5,946 nucleotides of DNA from Bacteroidota bacterium (GCA_013286985.1 JABDEQ010000115.1:1-5946); one strand, 5' to 3'. Shown: positions 1 through 5,342, numbered from the stretch's first letter. Translations and numbers: made by a program. Notes: generated by a model from the sequence alone, not told the origin.

Positions 1-183
1 CAAAAAACGTCATTTTGAAAATCAACAAAATCCAACATTATGTTAAGTAAAAACGTAGAAATTAATCCCCTGAAAAAAGAGAGTCCTGAAAAATAGCTCA
101 TAACCCATTGAATATTAGCACATAAAAATTTGAGGTTTCAACCCTTAAAAATTCACTAACCGTTTCAAATCTCTGAGAAAAAA

Positions 184-203
184 GTTCGAGATCCTGTCAC
201 TCA
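184..203 (+). other. Possible attachment-site remnant resembling a tRNA 3' end
   Basis: The string gttcgagatcctgtcactc resembles the T-loop and 3' acceptor half of a tRNA (GTTCGAG...CC...). Many tyrosine recombinases integrate into tRNA 3' ends, and an integrase gene starts about 270 bases downstream. However, the T-stem does not pair (the 5' side is AAAAG), the spacing after TTCGA is one base too long, and no D-arm or anticodon arm is visible upstream. It is therefore not a functional tRNA, and the resemblance may be chance. Confidence 0.2.
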
Positions 204-233
204 TGGCTACGAAAAACAATACCAAAAGATGCT

Positions 234-268
234 AAAAGCCTGCAAATCAAAAGTTTGCAGGCTTTTTT
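234..268 (+). terminator. Strong intrinsic terminator
   Basis: A perfect 13-bp stem (aaaagcctgcaaa at 234-246 paired with tttgcaggctttt at 254-266) encloses a 7-base loop and ends in a run of six T. On the minus strand the same stem is followed by four T, so it may also act weakly in that direction. It would stop transcription arriving from the left and so insulates the integrase from whatever lies before the window. Confidence 0.85.
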
Positions 269-270
269 AT

Positions 271-361
271 TGGTGTCAAAACGCCATTTAATGCACCAAA
301 ACGCAACAAAAAGGAGCGTAATTCGGTGCATAATTAAATGGAAAATGCTACGCACTGAATT
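271..361. repeat. Cluster of direct and inverted repeats with two competing hairpins
   Basis: The octamer caaaacgc occurs at 277-284 and 297-304, starts 20 bases apart. The arm ccatttaatgcacc (284-297) pairs with 325-341 (ggtgca, a TAA bulge, then ttaaatgg). The arm aattcggtgc (320-329) pairs with gcactgaatt (352-361) through one G-T pair. Both hairpins use 325-329, so they cannot form together. The position between the terminator and the integrase promoter suits integrase or excisionase arm sites, or a regulatory region. The pairing is visible; the role is inferred. Confidence 0.5.
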
Positions 362-405
362 GTTCATAATTATTTTATTATCAACTTGTTAGGCGAGTGA
401 ACATC

Positions 406-436
406 TTGATAAAAGCAGAAAGCAAATCTACTTTTG
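406..436 (+). promoter_or_regulatory. Bacteroidota-type promoter for the integrase
   Basis: A -7 element tacttttg (429-436) matches the TAnnTTTG consensus exactly. A TTG at 406-408 lies 20 bases upstream, the expected place for the -33 element. Transcription would start near 442-444, about 15 bases before the ATG at 458. This favours 458 over 520 as the original start of the integrase. A 9-bp inverted repeat (aaaagcaga 411-419, tctgctttt 475-483) flanks the -7 element and the ATG. Confidence 0.65.
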
Positions 437-457
437 TTTCACTTTTAATCATTAATT

Positions 458-505
458 ATGAGCAGTAATTTCCGTCTGCTTTTTTATCTGAGAAAGCAAA
501 AAACT
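458..505 (+). other. Out-of-frame N-terminal coding segment of the integrase
   Basis: From ATG 458 this frame reads MSSNFRLLFYLRKQK and then leaves the family pattern at the A-run 498-503. If reading slips back one base after the AAA at 500-502, the next codons are N-Y-K-G-G-T and then the M-A-I-Y of the main ORF. The joined sequence matches the arm-binding N-terminus usual in Bacteroidota integrases (LFYL-K-xxKNYKxG-xxPIYxRITVNGKR). The joined protein would be 406 residues. In the main frame, upstream of 520, there is no ATG, GTG or TTG before the stop at 466-468. Either one A has been lost from an A7 run, or the shift is made up by -1 slippage or transcript slippage, or this is a sequencing error. 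Confidence 0.75.
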
Positions 506-519
506 ACAAAGGTGGCACC

Positions 520-1677
520 ATGGCTATCTACATGCGCATTACCGTAAACGGCAAACGTGCCGACATGTCCACTGGACGTGAATGTGATCCCGTCAAATTG
601 AACAGCCGTGCTGGACGAGCCATCGGCACAAGAGAAGAAATCAAGTTGCTTAACAATTATCTGGACAGCCTGCAAACCAAAGTCAGGAATGCACACCCGG
701 TTTTGATTGACTCCAACCAGCTGGTTACTACCGAGAGTTTGCAAAATCAATTTTTAGGCAAGACAGAAAAGAGCCGTTGCCTGATACAGCTATTCCAGGA
801 GCATAATGCCAAAGTAAAAGCATTAATTGGAAACGGATTTGAAGCAAACACCTTAAAAGGGTATAATACCTCTGTTAGACATTTGACAGGCTTTTTAAGT
901 AAAGAGTATGATAAATCAGATATGGAGATCAGTTTACTAAACCATGCTTTTATTACCGGCTTTGAGTTCTATCTAAAAACTGTTTGTAAATGCAGCGGCG
1001 TATCTGCGGCTAAATACATTAAGCATCTCAAGAAGATCGTCAATCACTGCATTGCTAACAGCTGGCTAAAACAAAACCCTTTTATCAATTATAAGTCAAC
1101 AGCCAAAGCTAAAGAACGTACCTACCTAACCCAGCAAGAATTGGATACTATCGCTGGTAAAAGGCTAACTATCGAACGCCTGGCGCAGGTAAGAGACATA
1201 TTTGTGTTTTGCTGCTACACCGGATTATCTTATGCGGATGTCAAAAAGCTAAAGCGGAACGAGATCGGCATTGGCGTGGATGGCGAGCAATGGATATTTA
1301 CCAGTAGACAAAAGACAGATACCTCGTCCAGAATACCGTTGTTGCTTGTGCCTATAGAAATATTAAAACGTTATGAAGATTATCCGCAATGTGAAAATAA
1401 AGGATTATTGCTTCCTGTATTAAGTAATCAAAAAATGAATGCTTATCTAAAAGAGATAGCCGACCTATGTGGAATCAACAAACATTTAACCTTTCACCTG
1501 GCCCGACATACGTTTGCGACAACAGTAACCTTGTCCAATGGCGTTCCAATTGAAACAGTCAGCAAGATGCTCGGGCATACCATTCTTAAAACTACGCAGC
1601 ACTATGCGAAGATACTGGATGTGAAAGTGAGCGAGGATATGTCGCGCCTCAAATCAAAGTATGCAACCGTTAATTAA
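520..1677 (+). CDS. Tyrosine recombinase/integrase, IntDOT-like (N-terminus split by a frameshift)
   Basis: This is a site-specific recombinase that would integrate and excise the element through a 3'-phosphotyrosine intermediate. In the 385-residue frame, residues 4-60 are the remainder of an arm-type DNA-binding domain (YMRITVNGKRA), 85-190 the SAM-like core-binding domain, and 200-370 the catalytic domain. Visible active-site residues are K265 in the beta-hairpin (RQKTDTS), H326 and R329 (FHLARH), H353 (LGH) and the nucleophile Y362 (QHYAKI). The first catalytic Arg is replaced by Ser237 in YTGLSYADV, as is known for IntDOT of CTnDOT and its relatives. ATG 520 is the only start in this frame. 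The preceding AAAGGTGG looks like a ribosome site but is also the coding sequence K-G-G of the displaced N-terminus. Usual family length is about 400 residues, reached only with the segment from 458. Without it, arm-site binding is probably impaired. It heads the island and precedes its toxin-antitoxin cargo. Confidence 0.93.
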   Translation: MAIYMRITVNGKRADMSTGRECDPVKLNSRAGRAIGTREEIKLLNNYLDSLQTKVRNAHPVLIDSNQLVTTESLQNQFLGKTEKSRCLIQLFQEHNAKVKALIGNGFEANTLKGYNTSVRHLTGFLSKEYDKSDMEISLLNHAFITGFEFYLKTVCKCSGVSAAKYIKHLKKIVNHCIANSWLKQNPFINYKSTAKAKERTYLTQQELDTIAGKRLTIERLAQVRDIFVFCCYTGLSYADVKKLKRNEIGIGVDGEQWIFTSRQKTDTSSRIPLLLVPIEILKRYEDYPQCENKGLLLPVLSNQKMNAYLKEIADLCGINKHLTFHLARHTFATTVTLSNGVPIETVSKMLGHTILKTTQHYAKILDVKVSEDMSRLKSKYATVN

Positions 1678-1703
1678 CCAATTATCAATTTTCAATTGAC
1701 AAA

Positions 1704-1715
1704 TATTGTGCAATA
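1704..1715. promoter_or_regulatory. Candidate operator palindrome over the -33 element of the toxin-antitoxin promoter
   Basis: TATTG-TG-CAATA is a perfect 5-bp inverted repeat with a 2-base centre, and it contains the TTG of the -33 element (1706-1708). A second inverted repeat, tcaatt-ttc-aattga (1685-1699), lies just upstream. Toxin-antitoxin operons are commonly autorepressed through such palindromes. No DNA-binding domain can be confirmed in the partner protein, so repression is inference, and AT-rich DNA yields such repeats by chance. Confidence 0.35.
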
Positions 1716-1736
1716 ATGGTCTTTTGTTTAATTTTG
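1706..1736 (+). promoter_or_regulatory. Bacteroidota-type promoter for the DUF6922/AbiEii pair
   Basis: The -7 element taattttg (1729-1736) fits TAnnTTTG. TTG at 1706-1708 lies 20 bases upstream, the same spacing as in the integrase promoter. The expected transcription start is near 1742-1744. The ATG codons at 1716 and 1740 would then lie upstream of or on the start point, which leaves 1797 as the first usable start in that frame. Confidence 0.6.
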
Positions 1737-1796
1737 TATATGCGAAGCAATAATCAACGGAGAGTACTTGTGGTAGAATGGAAAAAAATAAATTCT

Positions 1797-2234
1797 ATGG
1801 AAATATTTTCCAGCTTAAAGAATTTTTGCGACAGCCATCCATACTATAACTATAATACCCTAAATAACTATCTCTCTAAAAAGAAGACAGCATATAATAC
1901 TGAAGAAATAAGAATTGAAAGAAAGCCGGTCATAACCGAACCTATAAAACCTGAACTCCCAAGAAGCCTTTTTTGGGAGTTTGACTACCATAGTCTGGAT
2001 TGGATGCGTAGTTACCGGACTGTTATGGAAAGGGTCATTGAACGGGGATCTTCAAAAGATTGGGAAGCTATGATCGAATTTTATGGCAGGGATAAAGTCA
2101 TCCAGGCACTGACTAACGATATCCCATACCTTACTGACCATGGCGTTAAATCCGCTTGCCAATATTTTCAATTGAGTCCACAGGAACTCAAATGTTACAC
2201 AAAGAAACAGTTACAAAAGACACACTGGATCTGA
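1797..2234 (+). CDS. DUF6922 protein, probable antitoxin/partner of the AbiEii toxin
   Basis: The 145-residue product has two parts. Residues 1-45 (FSSLKNFCDSH, YNTLNNYLSKKK) form a short basic segment of unknown fold. Residues 57-143 match the pattern of DUF6922: SLFWEFDY, LDWMRSYRTVMERVIERG, DWEAMIEFYG, then a Cys-Tyr-Thr-Lys-Lys-Gln and His-Trp ending. DUF6922 proteins are typically encoded just before AbiEii-family nucleotidyltransferases in Bacteroidota, in the place held by AbiEi in classical systems, so an antitoxin role is inferred from position. The frame is open back to ATG 1716 (172 residues), but the promoter at 1706-1736 overlaps the early ATGs. ATG 1797 also begins the conserved-looking part. 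A 23-codon ORF in another frame starts at 1778 and could lead into this gene. The stop overlaps the toxin gene by 43 bases, which points to coupled translation. Confidence 0.8.
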   Translation: MEIFSSLKNFCDSHPYYNYNTLNNYLSKKKTAYNTEEIRIERKPVITEPIKPELPRSLFWEFDYHSLDWMRSYRTVMERVIERGSSKDWEAMIEFYGRDKVIQALTNDIPYLTDHGVKSACQYFQLSPQELKCYTKKQLQKTHWI

Positions 2235-2959
2235 TCAGAAAATTTATGAGAGACGAACAGCTAGCCCAACTCCAATTGGTAGGCGGTACAGATCTCGCTT
2301 TAAGGATCGGCCACCGGTTATCCATCGATATCGATTTATTTACTGACAAACCTTTCCAAGCCTCGAAGCTTTTAAAACATCTTGAGAAGAAACATGACGT
2401 CGAGCTAAACGAAATCGGCGAGAACATGATACTTTGCATGATCAACAACATCAAGGTAGATTTGATCGCACATCAATATCCAAATGTCAGGCCAAGTCAA
2501 AATATAAACGGCATAAGGATGGCTTCCATGGAAGATATTGCAGCGATGAAGATCAATGCAATTGATAATTCGGGATCGCGCATCAAGGATTTTTATGACA
2601 TTTACTATTTGCTCCGGGAATATAAACTGGAGTATATCCTTAATGCTTACACGGCAAAATATGACAATGTTGATGAAAACAGGGGCAGGCGGGCGCTACT
2701 TTATCATCATGACATCGACTTTACTGCAAAAATCCAATTGCTTGACATTAAACTTAAATGGAAGGAGGTCGTAAAGAGCTTGACAGACGCGGTACAGGCA
2801 TACGATAGAGATAAGGCCCACAAGTTATTTGTGCAGAAACTGAAAGAAGCTATCAAACCAAATGAACATGGCTTTTCTACCGAGAGGACAGAGTTTGGTC
2901 AGTCTGAAATTGACAGTGACGAGGATTTACCAAAAAGGTCACGTGGGCTAAAAAGGTGA
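2192..2959 (+). CDS. AbiEii/AbiGii-type nucleotidyltransferase toxin
   Basis: A DNA polymerase-beta-fold nucleotidyltransferase of 255 residues; this family includes AbiEii of type IV abortive-infection systems and the tRNA-modifying MenT toxins. Visible motifs: LVGGTDLALRIGHR (29-42) with the nucleotide-binding Gly-Gly-Thr, SIDIDLF (44-50) with metal ligands D46 and D48, KVDLI (89-93) with third carboxylate D91, and K120 plus SRIKDFYDIYYLL (129-141) of the helical part. All catalytic positions look intact. The frame is open to a TTG at 2156, but ATG 2192 is preferred: AGGAA lies five bases upstream, and MLHKETV is the usual family beginning. It starts inside the DUF6922 gene. After about residue 222, where family members usually stop, a charged tail of about 33 residues rich in Glu, Asp, Lys and Arg is added. 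The activity is inferred from the motifs; the target (tRNA, protein or other) cannot be read from sequence. Confidence 0.9.
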   Translation: MLHKETVTKDTLDLIRKFMRDEQLAQLQLVGGTDLALRIGHRLSIDIDLFTDKPFQASKLLKHLEKKHDVELNEIGENMILCMINNIKVDLIAHQYPNVRPSQNINGIRMASMEDIAAMKINAIDNSGSRIKDFYDIYYLLREYKLEYILNAYTAKYDNVDENRGRRALLYHHDIDFTAKIQLLDIKLKWKEVVKSLTDAVQAYDRDKAHKLFVQKLKEAIKPNEHGFSTERTEFGQSEIDSDEDLPKRSRGLKR

Positions 2960-3050
2960 AGTGGAATAACCAGCTACAAAATAGCCAGATAGTTGTCAAC
3001 CGATTGTATGATATTGGAAACGAATCCCTTGGCACCAACAACCTAAAAAA

Positions 3051-3239
3051 TTATTCTACGCAAGCTAATAATATCTGAGCATATGAACTTTTGCGGAGTT
3101 TAACAAGCGCTTTTTCTTTTAATCTGCCTACGTGCTCTTTCTTAACATTCAACTAATTACCTAACTCTTCTAAAGTCAACGGCGAAGATTTACCAAACCA
3201 AAATACAGTCAATGAATTTACCGACCGTTTTAAAGATGC
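3051..3239 (-). pseudogene. Decayed C-terminal remnant (region 4) of a sigma-70 factor
   Basis: Reading the minus strand toward lower coordinates gives SLKRSVNSLT (from 3236), then in another frame LYFGL (3208-3194), then KSSPLTLEELGN, a TAG stop (3155-3153), and LNVKKEHVGRLKEKAL followed by VKLRKSSYAQILL, ending at TAA 3051. Sigma-70 region 4 of primary-type factors has the order LT-ERE-LYFGLG-PLTLEELG-LNVTKERVRQIKEKALxKLRKSS. One lost G after LYFGL restores the frame. One lost base before and one extra A after the GGCAGATTAAAA stretch turn HVGRLKE back into the canonical VRQIKE. About eight codons after LT are missing, and no regions 2-3 are found upstream, where the lipoprotein gene lies instead. 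It is not expected to make a product. The motif pattern is that of RpoD-like rather than ECF factors. Confidence 0.75.
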
Positions 3240-3253
3240 AGCGATCATTCCAA

Positions 3254-4627
3254 CTAATCTTTCGCGTTATATTGAAATATTTCCGCGATCTGGTCTTTGT
3301 TATCCAAAATCCGCTGCCGCGTAAGGAAGGATCCATTGTACCACAATGCATAACCGTTCTTGAGTTTAATGGGTTTATCCAAATCATTTTGCGGGCATTT
3401 ATAGGATACGAGCCACGTTATAAAGGCATTGGCTGCCGATTGATTAGCGAATGCCAGATTAGTTTCCTGCACCCCGAGCCCTGCGGCAAGGTTCCTGATC
3501 TTTATAAAGTTTTTGCCATAGTTGCCTGAATCGCTCTGGAATTTCAAACAACAATAAGGAGGGACAATATCCCTGGCTTTCATCAGGGTTACTTTTTTGC
3601 TTACCGTACCGGTTACGTATTTGACTTTATCATCCCATTCGTAAAACGTTTTGCCGCCTTTTTCCACATGCCTGTAAGCATAATCGTAAGACAAGACCGC
3701 GCAGATATTATGGATCGTTGTTTCCTTTGGCGCTAGGGCAATCGTTTCGTTTAAATGCACCTCGTCCGGAAGCAGGAAAAACCCCGAGTCATTTTTGGCC
3801 TTTGACAGCGTATATAGGACTTCGGGAACGGCGTCGAACTCCATCGTTACGTCCGCTGTGACGTTGCCGGCCAAATCCACTTCCCGCGTTCCTTCGGATT
3901 CCAGTTGCAAGGTCTTGTTGCTGATGCTCCCGTTCAATTGAATATACCGGTAGCGTACTCTCTGGTTTTCCACTTTGGAGGCACTGCCCGATACAGAAGC
4001 ACCCGCCCCGCTTCCTCCCGTAAAGCCAGGTATATTACCGGCGTCAGCCGTTGCCGAAAGGGTCTGTTGAAAACTCACGTCCGCAATATTGATGCTGCCG
4101 TAGGCGGTGCCATACCTGTTCCAACTGGTGAATTTTATAGTCGAATATGGATCGTCCAGTGTGAGCCGGTATTTCAGGTATTCAATCCGGTCTGCGGGCG
4201 AGAAACCATCAGCCTTTCCCTGTATCTGGTCGTAGGGATGCCAGCGGGAGATCGAGAATACGATGCGGACGTCTTTCCGAACATAGTCCGCCGCACCGCC
4301 TGCTCCACCATCATCAGACAAATACTGGTTGTTCAGAATATCGGTAAACTTATCGTTGTCCTTATATCGTTCAGCCAGGATCTTTAATAAAGCTTTTTGC
4401 CCATCATCCTGAAGGTCCCAAAGGCTTTTATAAGATCCCGCGTGTGATGGCTCGGAAATCCGGCTGTCTGAAATATCCATCCTTACCCTGATGTTGTCTT
4501 CGTCGGCCCCTTCCGCCAAGAAAATTGGCTTTTCACGCTGTGTATGATCCACGCTGCTGTACCTTTTTACAGTAGTGCATGACACACTCAGGATCGCCAG
4601 GCCGATTACAATAATAATTTTGTTCAT
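3254..4627 (-). CDS. Uncharacterised lipoprotein, 457 residues
   Basis: I do not recognise the family. The N-terminus is a lipoprotein signal: basic residue K3, a hydrophobic stretch 4-15 and lipobox SVSC with Cys17 as the lipidated residue. The residues after Cys are TTVKRY, without the acidic run that directs Bacteroidota lipoproteins to the cell surface, so the periplasmic side of a membrane is more likely. Residues 117-190 and 222-270 look beta-rich (VRIVFSISRW, RVRYRYIQLNG) and are separated by a Gly-Ala-Ser-rich linker at about 192-216. Residues 285-350 form another probable beta region, and 385-412 a probable helix. Cysteines occur at 309, 359, 360 and 411. The ATG at 4627 is followed directly by the signal. 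The gene is clearly richer in G+C than the island genes to its left. It has the same orientation as the two genes upstream, 99 bases after the nearest one, and the sigma-factor remnant follows 14 bases after its stop. Confidence 0.85.
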   Translation of the reverse strand: MNKIIIVIGLAILSVSCTTVKRYSSVDHTQREKPIFLAEGADEDNIRVRMDISDSRISEPSHAGSYKSLWDLQDDGQKALLKILAERYKDNDKFTDILNNQYLSDDGGAGGAADYVRKDVRIVFSISRWHPYDQIQGKADGFSPADRIEYLKYRLTLDDPYSTIKFTSWNRYGTAYGSINIADVSFQQTLSATADAGNIPGFTGGSGAGASVSGSASKVENQRVRYRYIQLNGSISNKTLQLESEGTREVDLAGNVTADVTMEFDAVPEVLYTLSKAKNDSGFFLLPDEVHLNETIALAPKETTIHNICAVLSYDYAYRHVEKGGKTFYEWDDKVKYVTGTVSKKVTLMKARDIVPPYCCLKFQSDSGNYGKNFIKIRNLAAGLGVQETNLAFANQSAANAFITWLVSYKCPQNDLDKPIKLKNGYALWYNGSFLTRQRILDNKDQIAEIFQYNAKD

Positions 4628-4647
4628 ATGTGTTTCAATTTGGATGG

Positions 4648-4655
4648 CAAAAGTA
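4648..4655 (-). promoter_or_regulatory. Candidate -7 element for the 457-residue lipoprotein gene
   Basis: On the minus strand the bases read tacttttg, an exact TAnnTTTG match, 20 bases before the ATG at 4627. This spacing resembles that of the integrase promoter. No TTG is found at the expected -33 position about 20 bases further upstream, so the site is only half supported. Confidence 0.35.
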
Positions 4656-4726
4656 ATAGCGCGGACAGTGCAGGGCTATACGGGTTGTTACAAAGACTAT
4701 AACTATTGTTTCACCTGAATTCAACT

Positions 4727-5263
4727 TTATATTGATGGTATACAGCAAAGTAATTTTAAAATAAGGTAAAGTAGTATGACGATAAAAACAAGAAAGTCAT
4801 ATAACATTGCGATTACTTCATTTTTACTATCTGTCTTTTTCAGGCAATGCTGTAAACCCGCAAACCCCAGGTACAGGCCGCCGGTAATTGCAGCTATCAA
4901 ACGCCAATTGTCATTAATCACTGATAGTATCCCCATCATTCCCAGCGAAATATTTGCGAATCCCAGCTCCCTGATCACCACATAACTTTCTCTGTGTTTC
5001 AGGTTGAACAATTTTGTAGCAGTAAATTCGGGACTTGATGCCTGTTTCACCCCAGCCACAAAAAGGCGTATGCCGATGGCCCAAAAAACAAACCACTTCG
5101 CGGCAAGTTCCCAGTTAATTGTTGCCTTATTAATAATAAACTCACTGGTAATTGACAATAAAGGCAGTATAAATATCAAAGAGATATTCAGCAGGAGATA
5201 AAAATTATTTTCCCTTATTTTCAATTTAGTTACCGGTACGCCGGGCTTTATATTCTGTTCCAT
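4727..5263 (-). CDS. Small integral membrane protein, DUF6790-like
   Basis: The 178-residue product has four or five hydrophobic segments at about residues 21-39, 54-72, 103-117, 119-138 and 150-174, with no signal peptide. Residues 56-72 (KWFVFWAIGIRLFVAGVKQ), 80-84 (FTATK), 97-112 (VIRELGFANISLGMMG) and 128-138 (GGLYLGFAGLQ) recall the uncharacterised DUF6790 membrane proteins, which share an FWAxGxR-xxAG, an xRELGFAN and a GGLxxGxAGxxH pattern. The assignment is from memory of the family pattern and is moderate. No catalytic residues are evident and no function is known. ATG 5263 fits well, as a charged stretch of about 20 residues precedes the first membrane segment. The gene lies 79 bases after the preceding same-strand gene, with a strong hairpin between them, so it may have its own transcript. 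Confidence 0.8.
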   Translation of the reverse strand: MEQNIKPGVPVTKLKIRENNFYLLLNISLIFILPLLSITSEFIINKATINWELAAKWFVFWAIGIRLFVAGVKQASSPEFTATKLFNLKHRESYVVIRELGFANISLGMMGILSVINDNWRLIAAITGGLYLGFAGLQHCLKKTDSKNEVIAMLYDFLVFIVILLYLILKLLCCIPSI

Positions 5264-5280
5264 AAAATTTAATTTCGAAC

Positions 5281-5324
5281 ATTGATCCTTATGCTAAACT
5301 GTTGAGTTTACAGTAAGGATCAAT
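5281..5324. repeat. 44-base near-perfect hairpin between two minus-strand genes
   Basis: Arms of 20 bases (5281-5300 and 5305-5324) pair over 17 positions around a GTTG loop. The outer attgatcctta/taaggatcaat is perfect over 11 bp, then comes a 3x3 internal loop, then taaact/agttta over 6 bp. There is no T-run on either side, so it is not a classical intrinsic terminator. It could still end the transcript of the gene at 5343-5946, whose stop lies 19 bases away, or act as an RNA-processing site, an operator, or a dispersed repeat element. Confidence 0.6.
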
Positions 5325-5342
5325 ATGTATATAGTCGTCTCC

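Larger units (their letters stand above)
1..457. other. Non-coding AT-rich leader upstream of the integrase
   Basis: No open reading frame with protein-like content is visible on either strand here. The stretch holds short direct repeats (cctgaaaaa at 69-77 and 85-93; aaaaacgt at 3-10 and 49-56), a tRNA-3'-end-like string near 184-203, a strong intrinsic terminator at 234-268, a repeat and hairpin cluster at 271-361, and the integrase promoter at 406-436. This is the kind of region in which the attachment site and arm-type binding sites of an integrating element usually lie, next to its integrase gene. That role is inferred; no second copy of an attachment repeat is visible elsewhere in the window. 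Confidence 0.6.

Noticed and set aside
484..750. An 88-codon minus-strand ORF opposite the integrase start
   Set aside because: It is antisense to well-supported integrase sequence.
1696..1701. TTGACA as a classical -35 box
   Set aside because: No TATAAT-like element follows at 16-18 bases, and the Bacteroidota promoter at 1706-1736 fits better.
2188..2454. An 88-codon minus-strand ORF opposite the AbiEii gene
   Set aside because: It is antisense to the conserved nucleotidyltransferase motifs.
3017..3038. String aaacgaatcccttggcacca resembling a tRNA 3' end with CCA
   Set aside because: The loop reads AACGAAT instead of TTCGAAT, the stem does not pair and no tRNA body precedes it.
2921..3200. 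Near-repeat gaggatttaccaaa (2921-2934) and gaagatttaccaaa (3184-3197) as possible island-end repeats
   Set aside because: It is too short and imperfect; the first copy lies in the toxin's coding tail, and no copy exists near the integrase end.
3190..3387. A 65-codon minus-strand ORF overlapping the lipoprotein 3' end
   Set aside because: It is an alternative frame of the lipoprotein coding strand, with no start context or motif.
3212..3529. A 105-codon plus-strand ORF across the lipoprotein 3' end
   Set aside because: It is antisense to the lipoprotein and the sigma remnant, with no protein-like pattern.
3905..4387. A 160-codon plus-strand ORF inside the lipoprotein gene
   Set aside because: It lies wholly antisense to the 457-residue lipoprotein, which has a signal peptide and a coherent composition. 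The antisense reading has no recognisable motif.
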